Origin: Nonomuraea soli
GTDB taxonomy: Bacteria; Actinomycetota; Actinomycetes; Streptosporangiales; Streptosporangiaceae
Direction: 5' to 3'
DNA: 64,000 bases
Assembly (NCBI RefSeq): GCF_013761175.1
Contig: NZ_JACDUR010000003.1
Span: forward strand, 496,001-560,000
Every line of letters begins with the position of its first letter. Position 1 is the stretch's first letter. Position numbers and translations under genes: made by a program. The notes under the pieces are model-generated. The model was given only the letters and a program-made list of their open reading frames with translations. It did not search any database and was not told the DNA's origin. Shown in pieces: positions 57,813 to 64,000 of this stretch.

Positions 57813-58628
57813 ATGGAGTCGTCCTTCGGCGCCCTGGTGCGCTACTGGCGCAGGGTGCGCGCGATGAGCCAGCTCGACCTCGCCTCGGCCGCGATGACGA
57901 CCCCGCGGCACATGAGCTTCCTGGAGACGGGCCGCTCCAACCCGAGCCGGGAGATGGTGCTCAGGCTGGCGGGCGCGCTGGACGTCCCGCTGCGCGACCG
58001 CAACGGGATGCTCCTGGCGGCCGGATTCGCGCCGCTTTTCGCGCACAGCGGGCTCGACGACCCGGCGTTGCGGCGGGTGGTGTCCGCCATCGGCCGGATG
58101 CTCGACCGCCACGATCCGCTGCCCGCTGTCGTGCTGGATCGCGGCTGGAACGTGGTGCGCGCCAACCAGGGCGCGGCGCGCCTGTTCGGCACGCTGCTCG
58201 CGCCCGCGCCCATTCCGGCGGACGCCAACGTGCTGCGGCTGATCATCGAGCAGGGGCCGGTACGCGACGCCGTCGCCAACTGGGAGGAGGTCGTGCCCGC
58301 CCTCCTCGAACGGGCACGGCGCGAGGCGGTGGGCGGCGTGCTCGACCTGGCCACCGCCGAGCTGGTGATGGAGCTCAGGTCACGTCCTGACGTCGCAGCG
58401 CTCATCGCGGCGCCGCGCACCGCACCCGCGCCGATCCCGATCGTCGACGTGCACTTCCGGCTCGGCGGCAGGATCGTGCGGTTCTTCTCGGTCGTCTCCA
58501 CGATCGGGACCCCGGTCGACGTCACGGCGCAGGAGCTCCGCATCGAGGCGTTCTTCCCTTCCGACGACGAGAGCGCCGGTCGCTGGATCGGCCAGGTCGA
58601 GGAAGGCCCCCTACACGCCGGCCTGTAG
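57813..58628 (+). CDS. XRE family regulator with MmyB-like ligand-binding domain
   Basis: 271 residues. The helix-turn-helix (about 8-65: LVRYWRRVRAMSQLDLASAA with HMSFLETGRSNPSREMVLRLA) is followed by a PAS-like MmyB domain (about 100-265, VLDRGWNVVRANQGAARLF) that binds fatty-acid-like ligands in relatives. It is divergent from the Cys-less CMD-like gene, its likely target, and overlaps a membrane protein gene tail-to-tail by 18 bp. Confidence 0.88.
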   Translation: MESSFGALVRYWRRVRAMSQLDLASAAMTTPRHMSFLETGRSNPSREMVLRLAGALDVPLRDRNGMLLAAGFAPLFAHSGLDDPALRRVVSAIGRMLDRHDPLPAVVLDRGWNVVRANQGAARLFGTLLAPAPIPADANVLRLIIEQGPVRDAVANWEEVVPALLERARREAVGGVLDLATAELVMELRSRPDVAALIAAPRTAPAPIPIVDVHFRLGGRIVRFFSVVSTIGTPVDVTAQELRIEAFFPSDDESAGRWIGQVEEGPLHAGL

Positions 58629-58973
58629 CCGTACGAGCAGGACGACCACGGCGAGCAGCGCGAAGGCGACCGCGCCGGGAAAGCCCGTGGCGGGCAGGAA
58701 GGCGCGAGCACGCACGTGCACCGCGACGGCGACCAGGAAGTACAGCACGACACCGATGGCGGCGGCCAGCCCCACCCACGGGACGACGAAGCCGATCACC
58801 ACTCCGGCCGCTCCCGCTGCCAGGAGCACGCCGAACGGGCGAATCAGCGACCGGGGCAGGCCCAGCCGGTCAGCGGTGATGATCGCCGTCCTGTGGTGGA
58901 CCAGGTTGAGCACCGCCGCGAGCCCGAGCGCCAGCGCGAGCACCGTTCCCACGACCACGTACGCACCAGACAC
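58611..58973 (-). CDS. Small DoxX-like integral membrane protein
   Basis: 120 residues with four hydrophobic segments (about 4-24, 46-68, 70-90 and 98-118) and a DoxX-like helix pair. GTG start. No catalytic residues are seen and function is unknown. It overlaps the XRE gene at its 3' end by 18 bp and is followed upstream by the TfoX-like gene after 35 bp. Confidence 0.7.
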   Translation of the reverse strand: MSGAYVVVGTVLALALGLAAVLNLVHHRTAIITADRLGLPRSLIRPFGVLLAAGAAGVVIGFVVPWVGLAAAIGVVLYFLVAVAVHVRARAFLPATGFPGAVAFALLAVVVLLVRLQAGV

Positions 58974-59008
58974 GGCACCCCACTACCCCCGCACGGTCCG
59001 GGAAACGG

Positions 59009-59362
59009 CTACCCGTTTCCTCGTGCGAGCGCGGCCACGTAGTCGTGGGCGTCCCGGGCCGCGCTGCGCCACAACGTGAGGGTCGCCGTGTCGCTCTCCT
59101 GGGCCGGGAGCGCGACCCACTCGCGCATGGTGCGCTTCCCCACGGTCACCCGCTCGGCGGTTCCCGCATCGAGGTGCCGCCCGACCTCCTCCTTGGGCAG
59201 CTTCACGATGAGCTCGCCTCCATGGCCGAGGAAGGCGAAGATCTTGTCACCGGTGCGCAGGCCCGGGTTGCGGAACATCGTTCCCAGAACGACGTCGGGT
59301 TCGGTGCTGAAGTCCGCGGCGATCTCCTCGAGGAGACCCAAGGCGTCATGCTCGACGGGCAT
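59009..59362 (-). CDS. TfoX N-terminal domain-like protein
   Basis: 117 residues. TMFRNPGLRTGDKIFAFLGHGGELIVKLP matches the TfoX/Sxy N-terminal fold; the competence-related C-terminal domain is absent. In actinobacteria such proteins are orphans, sometimes linked to HxlR regulators as here: its ATG lies 1 nt after the HxlR stop, with AAGGA upstream, so the two are co-translated. Confidence 0.8.
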   Translation of the reverse strand: MPVEHDALGLLEEIAADFSTEPDVVLGTMFRNPGLRTGDKIFAFLGHGGELIVKLPKEEVGRHLDAGTAERVTVGKRTMREWVALPAQESDTATLTLWRSAARDAHDYVAALARGNG

Positions 59363-59363
59363 C

Positions 59364-60005
59364 TCATCGTCCTTTGTTCGGCAGGAGGCGTCGGAACGCC
59401 TCGGCGGAGCCGTCGACGACCAGGCCCTGGGCTTCGGCCGCCGGCACGTTCATCAGTCCTGTGAAGAGCGCGACGAGCACCTGCGGCGGTGCGGTGATCG
59501 TCGCGTCCACGTGCCGCCCGCTCGAAGGCGGGCGTACGTCGATCCGGCCCTGCTCGGCGGTGACGTCGCAGCCGTCGTACAGGTCGCCGACGCGGACCGT
59601 GACCGCCGGCTCGCCGGGCGAGCCGTCACGGCAGAGGTGGCGCAGAGGCAACGCGAACCAGTGCACCCTGAACTCGTCGGCGTCCGGCGGGTCCAGCATC
59701 AGGGGGGCGCCCCATCGGGTGAGCTCGCGCACGACCCCGCTGAGCTCGCGGCCACGGTCGGTGAGGCCGATCAGCGTCGCGGCCACGGGCGGCGGCTCGT
59801 CGCTCCGGACCACCAGCGCCGCCGCCTCCATCTCCCGCAGTCGCTCGGCGAGCAGGTTGCTGGCGATGCCGGGCAGGCCACGTCGCAGGTCGGAGAAGCG
59901 GCAGGGGCCTTGCGTGAGGAGTTCGCGCACGATCAGCAGAGTCCAGCGGTCGCCCACCACGTCCAGGGCGCGCGCCATCGAGCAGAACTGATGGTACGAA
60001 CGCAT
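59364..60005 (-). CDS. HxlR family regulator with C-terminal SCP2-like domain
   Basis: 213 residues. The HxlR winged helix is CSMARALDVVGDRWTLLIVRELLTQGPCRFSDLRRGLPGIASNLLAERLREME in function (residues about 7-60), and the C-terminal 100 residues form an SCP2/sterol-carrier-like domain, a fusion known in actinobacteria. The ATG lies 6 nt after a TAACCT -10 box, and the nearby GGAGG is too close to serve as ribosome binding site, so the mRNA is probably leaderless. A 38-bp palindrome covers its -35. It is co-translated with the TfoX-like gene. Confidence 0.85.
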   Translation of the reverse strand: MRSYHQFCSMARALDVVGDRWTLLIVRELLTQGPCRFSDLRRGLPGIASNLLAERLREMEAAALVVRSDEPPPVAATLIGLTDRGRELSGVVRELTRWGAPLMLDPPDADEFRVHWFALPLRHLCRDGSPGEPAVTVRVGDLYDGCDVTAEQGRIDVRPPSSGRHVDATITAPPQVLVALFTGLMNVPAAEAQGLVVDGSAEAFRRLLPNKGR

Positions 60006-60011
60006 GCCTCC

Positions 60012-60063
60012 AGGTTAGAGTTGATGGTTGAGAAAATAAACCGTTCGGTTTAGTTTCTCAACC
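60012..60063 (-). promoter_or_regulatory. HxlR promoter with 38-bp near-perfect palindrome
   Basis: The -10 TAACCT is at 60012-60017. From 60026 to 60063 lies an inverted repeat with arms GGTTGAGAAA and TTTCTCAACC outside and AAACCG/CGGTTT inside, with only one mismatched pair. It covers the expected -35 and the histidine kinase stop codon (TAA at 60050). It could be an autoregulatory operator, a TetR-type site, or a terminator of the kinase gene with a U-rich arm. Confidence 0.6.
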
Positions 60064-62047
60064 AATCATCGGTCCGCGCCGTCAGAGGAAGCGTGACCGT
60101 CACCGTGGTGCCCCCGTCCCGATCCCCCGTGACGAGGCAGATTCCACCCAGCTCCGCCGTACGCTCGCGCATCGACGCCCGCCCGCTCCCGGGCGGAGGC
60201 CCGTCGTCGTTGATGACCAGAAACAACGCCGAAGGTTCACGCCGCACCGAGACCCTGACCTCGGTGGCGTGATCACGAACGGCGCTCAGCGCCTCGGAGA
60301 CGATCCGATAGACGGCCACCTCGACCACGGCGGGCAGATCGGACAGGTCACCGGCGAACGTCATCTCCGTGGCGGGCCCGCCGGGCCGCGCCAGCGCCCG
60401 CAGCGCGGCGGCCAGCCCGAGATCGTCGAGCGCGGGCGGCCGCAGGCCGTGGACCAGATCGCGCAGGTCGTGGGTGACCGTGTCCATGGACGACCGCAGC
60501 TCGCTCAGCAGCCCGTCCGCGGCGGCCGGAGAGTCCTTCAGGGTGCAGCGGGCCTCGCTGACGATCGCGGCCATCCCCGCGAGCGCCCGCCCCAGGCCGT
60601 CGTGCAGGTCGCGGCGCAGGCGCCGCCGCTCCTCCTCGCGGGCCGCGACGAGCCGCTCGCGCGAGCGCTGCAGGTCGGCAGCCATCCGTACGGCATGCGC
60701 GACATCGGCGACGTACGGCACCAGCACCGCGAGCACCCGCTCGTCGTGCGCGGCAGGAAACCTGCGCGGCGTGGGCGAACCCACCAGGAGCCGCCCCACC
60801 CATTCACCGTGCCAGATCAGCGGCACCTCGCGCGGGGAGTCACCCACCTTCTCGCCTGCCGTACCGGTCGAGACCAGCCGCACGCCGGACACCTCCACCG
60901 CGACGCGCTGCACCGCCAGTCCCTTGCGCAACACCTTGGCCACCGCCGCCAGCGCCTGCTCGGGGTCGCCGCGGCGCACCTCCTGGATGAGTTGCTCGAC
61001 CAGCGCGGCCGGGTCGCCGACCGGCCCGTAGAAGAGCCGGTCGACGGCCCGCTGCAGCGTACGGCGCAGCGGCTGGAAGAACGCACCGGTGAGCAGAGCC
61101 GACACCAGCCCGGCGATGTGGTCGTGGCCGGACACCAGCAGGCTGGAGACGCCCGCCACGCCGAGGTAGACCGCGGCGATCACGACCAGCAGCCCCGCCG
61201 CGACGAACGCCCGGCTCAGCACGGTGTCGATCCCGTACAGGCGGTGGCGCATCACCGAGAACACCATCGCGACCGGGATGAACGCCGCCCAGACGATCTG
61301 CACCCAGTCCAGCGCGGGCACGACCAGGCCGACGAGCATGAAGGCGACGTAGCCGCCCAGGGCGAACAGCGGCCAGCCGATCTGCCTCCTGCCCACCGGA
61401 TCGGCCCGCCTGAAGCGCACCACCAGCGACAGGGCGGCCAGCGGCACCGCCACCAGGATCCCCGCCCACGCCACGGTCCAGATCGTCGCGTCGTACGGCC
61501 CCAGCGCCGTGATCTCCAGCGGGTTGGGGATGCGGGCGGGCAGCGGGTAACCCTTGGCCGGCGGGCCCGGCCTCAACACCTGACGGACCAGCTCAAGGCC
61601 GATCGAGACCACACCCAGCCACGCCACCCAGCGCCAGCGCCGCGACGGCAGCCTGCCGTCCGGGGAGTAGAGCGGCAGCAGCACCTCCAGCAGAAGGCTG
61701 GAAGCCGCCCACCCGAAGTGCGCCGGGAACCTCACCCACCCCGCCAGGATGAGGTCACCCGCGGCGGCGGTGGTCAACATCAGGGCGCGGAAGAACTCGT
61801 AGACGGCGCCGCCCAGCCCGCCCAGGCACATCATCCACGCCAGCGCCAGCCTGGGCCGGGAGGCGAGCAGGAACGCGCCGAGCGCGGGGAAGGCGAGACC
61901 CGCGACGCTCAGCGGCGTGAACAACCCGGGCAGACGCCACTCGGCGGGCAGGGCGGCGTTCATGACCAGGGCCGCGGCGGCCAGGACCGGCGAGAGGACG
62001 GCCAGGACGACGGCCACCGAGAACGTCCGGGTTGCTGGCCGCGCCAT
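60050..62047 (-). CDS. NarL-type sensor histidine kinase with altered N box
   Basis: 665 residues from ATG 62047 with AGGAG 5 nt upstream. About nine membrane segments (residues 10-340) precede a GAF-like region, then HisKA_3 (RRLRRDLHDGLGRAL, phospho-acceptor His near 482) and a HATPase domain. The N box reads VYRIVSEALSAVRDHA: the conserved Asn that coordinates Mg-ATP (normally EALxN) is replaced, while the G1 box DDGPPPG and MRERTAELGG are kept. No response regulator gene is adjacent, so its partner is unknown and its kinase activity uncertain. Confidence 0.82.
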   Translation of the reverse strand: MARPATRTFSVAVVLAVLSPVLAAAALVMNAALPAEWRLPGLFTPLSVAGLAFPALGAFLLASRPRLALAWMMCLGGLGGAVYEFFRALMLTTAAAGDLILAGWVRFPAHFGWAASSLLLEVLLPLYSPDGRLPSRRWRWVAWLGVVSIGLELVRQVLRPGPPAKGYPLPARIPNPLEITALGPYDATIWTVAWAGILVAVPLAALSLVVRFRRADPVGRRQIGWPLFALGGYVAFMLVGLVVPALDWVQIVWAAFIPVAMVFSVMRHRLYGIDTVLSRAFVAAGLLVVIAAVYLGVAGVSSLLVSGHDHIAGLVSALLTGAFFQPLRRTLQRAVDRLFYGPVGDPAALVEQLIQEVRRGDPEQALAAVAKVLRKGLAVQRVAVEVSGVRLVSTGTAGEKVGDSPREVPLIWHGEWVGRLLVGSPTPRRFPAAHDERVLAVLVPYVADVAHAVRMAADLQRSRERLVAAREEERRRLRRDLHDGLGRALAGMAAIVSEARCTLKDSPAAADGLLSELRSSMDTVTHDLRDLVHGLRPPALDDLGLAAALRALARPGGPATEMTFAGDLSDLPAVVEVAVYRIVSEALSAVRDHATEVRVSVRREPSALFLVINDDGPPPGSGRASMRERTAELGGICLVTGDRDGGTTVTVTLPLTARTDDWLRN

Positions 62048-62228
62048 CCCGCTCCTGCTCCGCCTGGGGCCCTCGATGCTGCCCGACCCTAGCGCGCCGG
62101 CCGATCGGGCATCGGGGGCGACATCCGAATGTGATCGCGGCGGAACAGGGTCGCCAGCAGGTGATCTTCCTGCCGTCATCGGCATGTCACTGCGGCCAAC
62201 CGCATCGCCTTCATGCCCTCATCGACGC

Positions 62229-62259
62229 ATCGCCGGGCTGGACGGTTCATCCCGGCGAT
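62229..62259 (-). terminator. Terminator hairpin after the YciI-like gene
   Basis: A perfect 9-bp stem ATCGCCGGG (62229-62237) with CCCGGCGAT (62251-62259) and a 13-nt loop, 26 bp past the YciI stop codon. The rest of the 237-bp gap up to the kinase start shows nothing else. Confidence 0.6.
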
Positions 62260-62284
62260 CCCCCGCTGCGCTTGTCGACCAGGT

Positions 62285-62614
62285 CTAGAGTTCGCGCAAC
62301 GGCCACACCTCGACCACGCCCTGCGCCACGGCGCACGGGGTCTTCGACACCAGTTCGACGGCCTCCTCCAGCGTTGCCGCTTCGATGATCCCGAACCCGG
62401 CCACCGGGAGGGCCGAGGACATGTAGGAGCCGCTCTCCACGGTCACGCCGGCGCCGTCGTGGTTGCGCACCTGGACCGGCCGGCCGGCCACGCCCGTGAT
62501 GGCCCCGTCGGCCAGCAGGCGGGCGTCATGCGCGTGCGCTTGGTCCCGCACCGCCGCGTCGGTGCTGTCGTAGCCGTCTTGATCTCCGTATCCGATGGTC
62601 ACGAATCTCGCCAC
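62285..62614 (-). CDS. YciI-like (DGPF-related) small protein
   Basis: 109 residues, alpha-beta ferredoxin-like fold: FVTIGYGDQDGYDSTDAAVRDQAHAHDARLLADGAI start with later SALPVAGFGIIEAATLEEAVELV, typical of YciI/DGPF proteins. The conserved His pair of enzymatic YciI is only partly kept. GTG start with GGAAGG about 9 nt upstream. Function unknown. Unlike the YCII gene at 34547 it has no sigma factor beside it. Confidence 0.78.
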   Translation of the reverse strand: MARFVTIGYGDQDGYDSTDAAVRDQAHAHDARLLADGAITGVAGRPVQVRNHDGAGVTVESGSYMSSALPVAGFGIIEAATLEEAVELVSKTPCAVAQGVVEVWPLREL

Positions 62615-62722
62615 AGCAGGGTCCTTCCTCTCGTCCGGGTGAAGTGCTCACGGATACCGACTCTCACCGGCGGCAGAACTCATCGATCCCTGACGCGCGG
62701 CCGCGATCGCCTGCCGAAGGGT

Positions 62723-63160
62723 TCAGCCGTCGCGCAGCGCGGCCAGCGCCTTCTCGATCCGCCTCGCGCGTGTCTCGGGCTTCTTCGCACCCTCGATGGC
62801 GAGCACGTGCTCGCGCTTGCGGCTGTGGGACAGCCGGTCGTAGGCCGCTCGTGCGGCCGGGTCGGCGTCCAGGGCCTGGGCGAAGTCGTCGGGCTCGACC
62901 ACGACGGGAGGCTCGGAGTCGAGTTCGACCTCCACCTCGACCTCGTCACCGGTCACGACACCGGCGGCCTGCCGGTTGGCATTGCTCAGCCCGAGCAGGT
63001 AGCGACCGCGCATGACGGCGACCCGGCTCTTCCACGAGTGCCCGTTGACCGTGATGGTCACTCTCGGCCGCTTGCCCGCGCCGAGCGCGTCGACGACCTC
63101 CTCGGGGACCTCCAGCCCTCTCATGGGCTCCACGGGCTCGACGGCGGCTCGAAACTTCAT
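62723..63160 (-). CDS. DUF1905/YdeI-like (OmdA) protein
   Basis: 145 residues. KFRAAVEPVEPMRGLEVPEEVVDALGAGKRPRVTITVNGHSWKSRVAV is the DUF1905 beta domain, followed by the OmdA-like helical end ALDADPAARAAYDRLSHSRKREHVLAIEGAKKPETRARRIEKAL in order, a common actinobacterial fusion of unknown function. The open frame extends to 63805, but the ATG at 63160 overlaps the stop of the CBS protein (ATGA), giving a coupled pair. Confidence 0.82.
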   Translation of the reverse strand: MKFRAAVEPVEPMRGLEVPEEVVDALGAGKRPRVTITVNGHSWKSRVAVMRGRYLLGLSNANRQAAGVVTGDEVEVEVELDSEPPVVVEPDDFAQALDADPAARAAYDRLSHSRKREHVLAIEGAKKPETRARRIEKALAALRDG

Positions 63161-64000
63161 GACGTGCCCCCGGCCGGCACCAGGAGCTTGGCGAGCAGGT
63201 CGTCCAGCGACACCAGCCCCAGCAGTTCCCCGCCCTGGTCGCGCACCATGGCCACCTGGCTGTGCGCCGACCGCATCGCCGCGACCGCGTCCGAGACGGT
63301 GGTGGCGATGGTCAGCTCGGGTACGGCATGCGCCAGCCGTCGTGCGGGCAAGTTCGCGCTGCGTGAACGCGCCAGGTAGGCGTCGCGCACGTGGACCACA
63401 CCCAGCGGGCGCTCGTCCTCCCACACGATCAGGCGGGTACGGCCCGCCTCCGCCGAGACCTCGATGACCTCCTGAGGGGTGGCGGCGGCAGGGACGCCGA
63501 CGATGTCCGGCGTGGCGGTGACGAAGTCGTCGATGGGCGAGGACGGGGCGTCCAGCGCACGCGTGAGCACGCCGTGCTCCTCGGGCTCGATGAGGCCGAG
63601 ACGCCTGGACTCCTCGACGAGGCGCTGCAGCTGGGCCGGGGTGCGCGGGTTGGCGCCCTCTTCCGGCGGGTGCACGCGGAACATCCGCAGGATCAGGTCG
63701 CTGATGCCGTTGAGCAGCTTGAGCAGCGGCCGGACGACGACGGTGAAGCCGCGGAAGGGCAGGGCCAGCAGCGTCGCCGAACGTTCCGGGTGGGCGATGG
63801 CCCACGACTTGGGCGCCATCTCGCCGATCACCATGTGCAGGAAGGTGACGATGGCCAGGGCGATGACGAACGAGATCACACCGGCCGCGGTCGGGGGCAC
63901 CCCGAGGCTGTCGAAGAGCGGGGCGAGGGTGTGGGCGATGACCGGTTCCGAGACCACGCCCAGGCCCAGCGAGCAGAGCGTGATGCCGAGCTGGGCGCCG
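63157..64000 (-). CDS. CNNM/CBS-domain (CorC/HlyC-like) membrane protein, partial
   Basis: The gene runs off the right edge of the window; 281 codons are visible, and the ATG at 63957 is internal because the frame stays open with family-like sequence (GAQLGITLCSLGLGVVSEP) up to the edge. The visible part has two membrane helices of the CNNM domain with IGEMAPKSWAIAHPE, then two CBS domains (about 170-275). Such proteins are implicated in magnesium or cobalt transport. It is coupled to the DUF1905 gene downstream by an ATGA overlap. Confidence 0.87.
   Translation of the reverse strand, partial: GAQLGITLCSLGLGVVSEPVIAHTLAPLFDSLGVPPTAAGVISFVIALAIVTFLHMVIGEMAPKSWAIAHPERSATLLALPFRGFTVVVRPLLKLLNGISDLILRMFRVHPPEEGANPRTPAQLQRLVEESRRLGLIEPEEHGVLTRALDAPSSPIDDFVTATPDIVGVPAAATPQEVIEVSAEAGRTRLIVWEDERPLGVVHVRDAYLARSRSANLPARRLAHAVPELTIATTVSDAVAAMRSAHSQVAMVRDQGGELLGLVSLDDLLAKLLVPAGGTS

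Overview
This 64 kb window is high-GC DNA, densely packed with short intergenic gaps and many GTG/TTG starts. It reads as the chromosome of an actinomycete. A DUF574/SAV_2177-type methyltransferase, a BTAD regulator, large MalT/LuxR-type ATPase regulators, an ECF42 sigma factor with a YCII partner, a DLW-39 small protein and a MocR regulator all fit filamentous Actinobacteria. My best guess is Streptosporangiaceae (Nonomuraea-like), but the assignment rests on gene content only. I see no rRNA, phage, complete insertion sequence or CRISPR array. The only RNA gene is tRNA-Ala(TGC) at 8322-8394.

Layout. 1-3.2 kb: Rieske protein, two paralogous double-GNAT acetyltransferases and a metallo-beta-lactamase-fold hydrolase. 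3.5-7.1 kb: copper operon (copZ, His-tailed membrane-anchored protein, copA) with CsoR-type palindromes in front and a strong terminator behind. 7.4-8.7 kb: DLW-39, a phosphonatase-like HAD hydrolase, tRNA-Ala and a 47-residue membrane protein. 8.9-15.3 kb: M23 peptidase, MFS exporter, MocR regulator, YibE/F, a DJ-1/PfpI protein and its GlxA-type regulator. 15.4-22.1 kb: universal stress protein, then a BTAD regulator, a small protein and a LuxR regulator. 22.1-28.8 kb: small secreted and housekeeping genes, SMR transporter-azoreductase pair opposite a TetR regulator, L,D-transpeptidase, methyltransferases, VOC protein. 28.8-34.5 kb: BlaI-M56 pair, LacI pseudogene, PadR-membrane protein pair, Pro/Thr-rich exported protein. 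34.5-41 kb: YCII-ECF sigma, MerR-controlled serine hydrolase and a third large LuxR regulator. 42-51.8 kb: a two-armed catabolic island. 51.9-64 kb: LacI-regulated esterases and MFS, CMD/XRE divergent pair, HxlR-TfoX, an unusual histidine kinase, and the 3' part of a CNNM/CBS protein running off the right edge.

Most small modules are a regulator beside or opposite its likely targets, and several have a readable operator: twin 5-8-5 TACTA/TAGTA dyads at blaI, twin GTGGAC-N5-GTCCAC sites at azoR, a 9-7-9 MerR dyad before the serine hydrolase-merR operon, a TTGCTATAGCAA palindrome inside the promoter of the catabolic operon, an 8-5-8 dyad at lacI, and copper-type G/C-tract palindromes that recur upstream of an AhpD-like gene 44 kb from the copper operon. 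Several starts lie 6-7 nt after a TANNNT -10 element and have little or no Shine-Dalgarno sequence, suggesting leaderless transcripts.

The most promising possibly undescribed system is the island at 42.07-51.78 kb. One arm encodes an SLC45-like MFS transporter, a 2-hydroxyacid dehydrogenase, an AtuA/DUF1446 protein and a DUF4387 protein in a strictly overlapping operon. The divergent arm encodes a GntR regulator, a tartrate/D-malate-type dehydrogenase and a flavin-reductase-like protein. A class II aldolase, a PucR regulator carrying a Gly/Pro repeat insert, and an AhpD-like protein follow. I infer breakdown of an unidentified hydroxylated or branched carboxylic acid.
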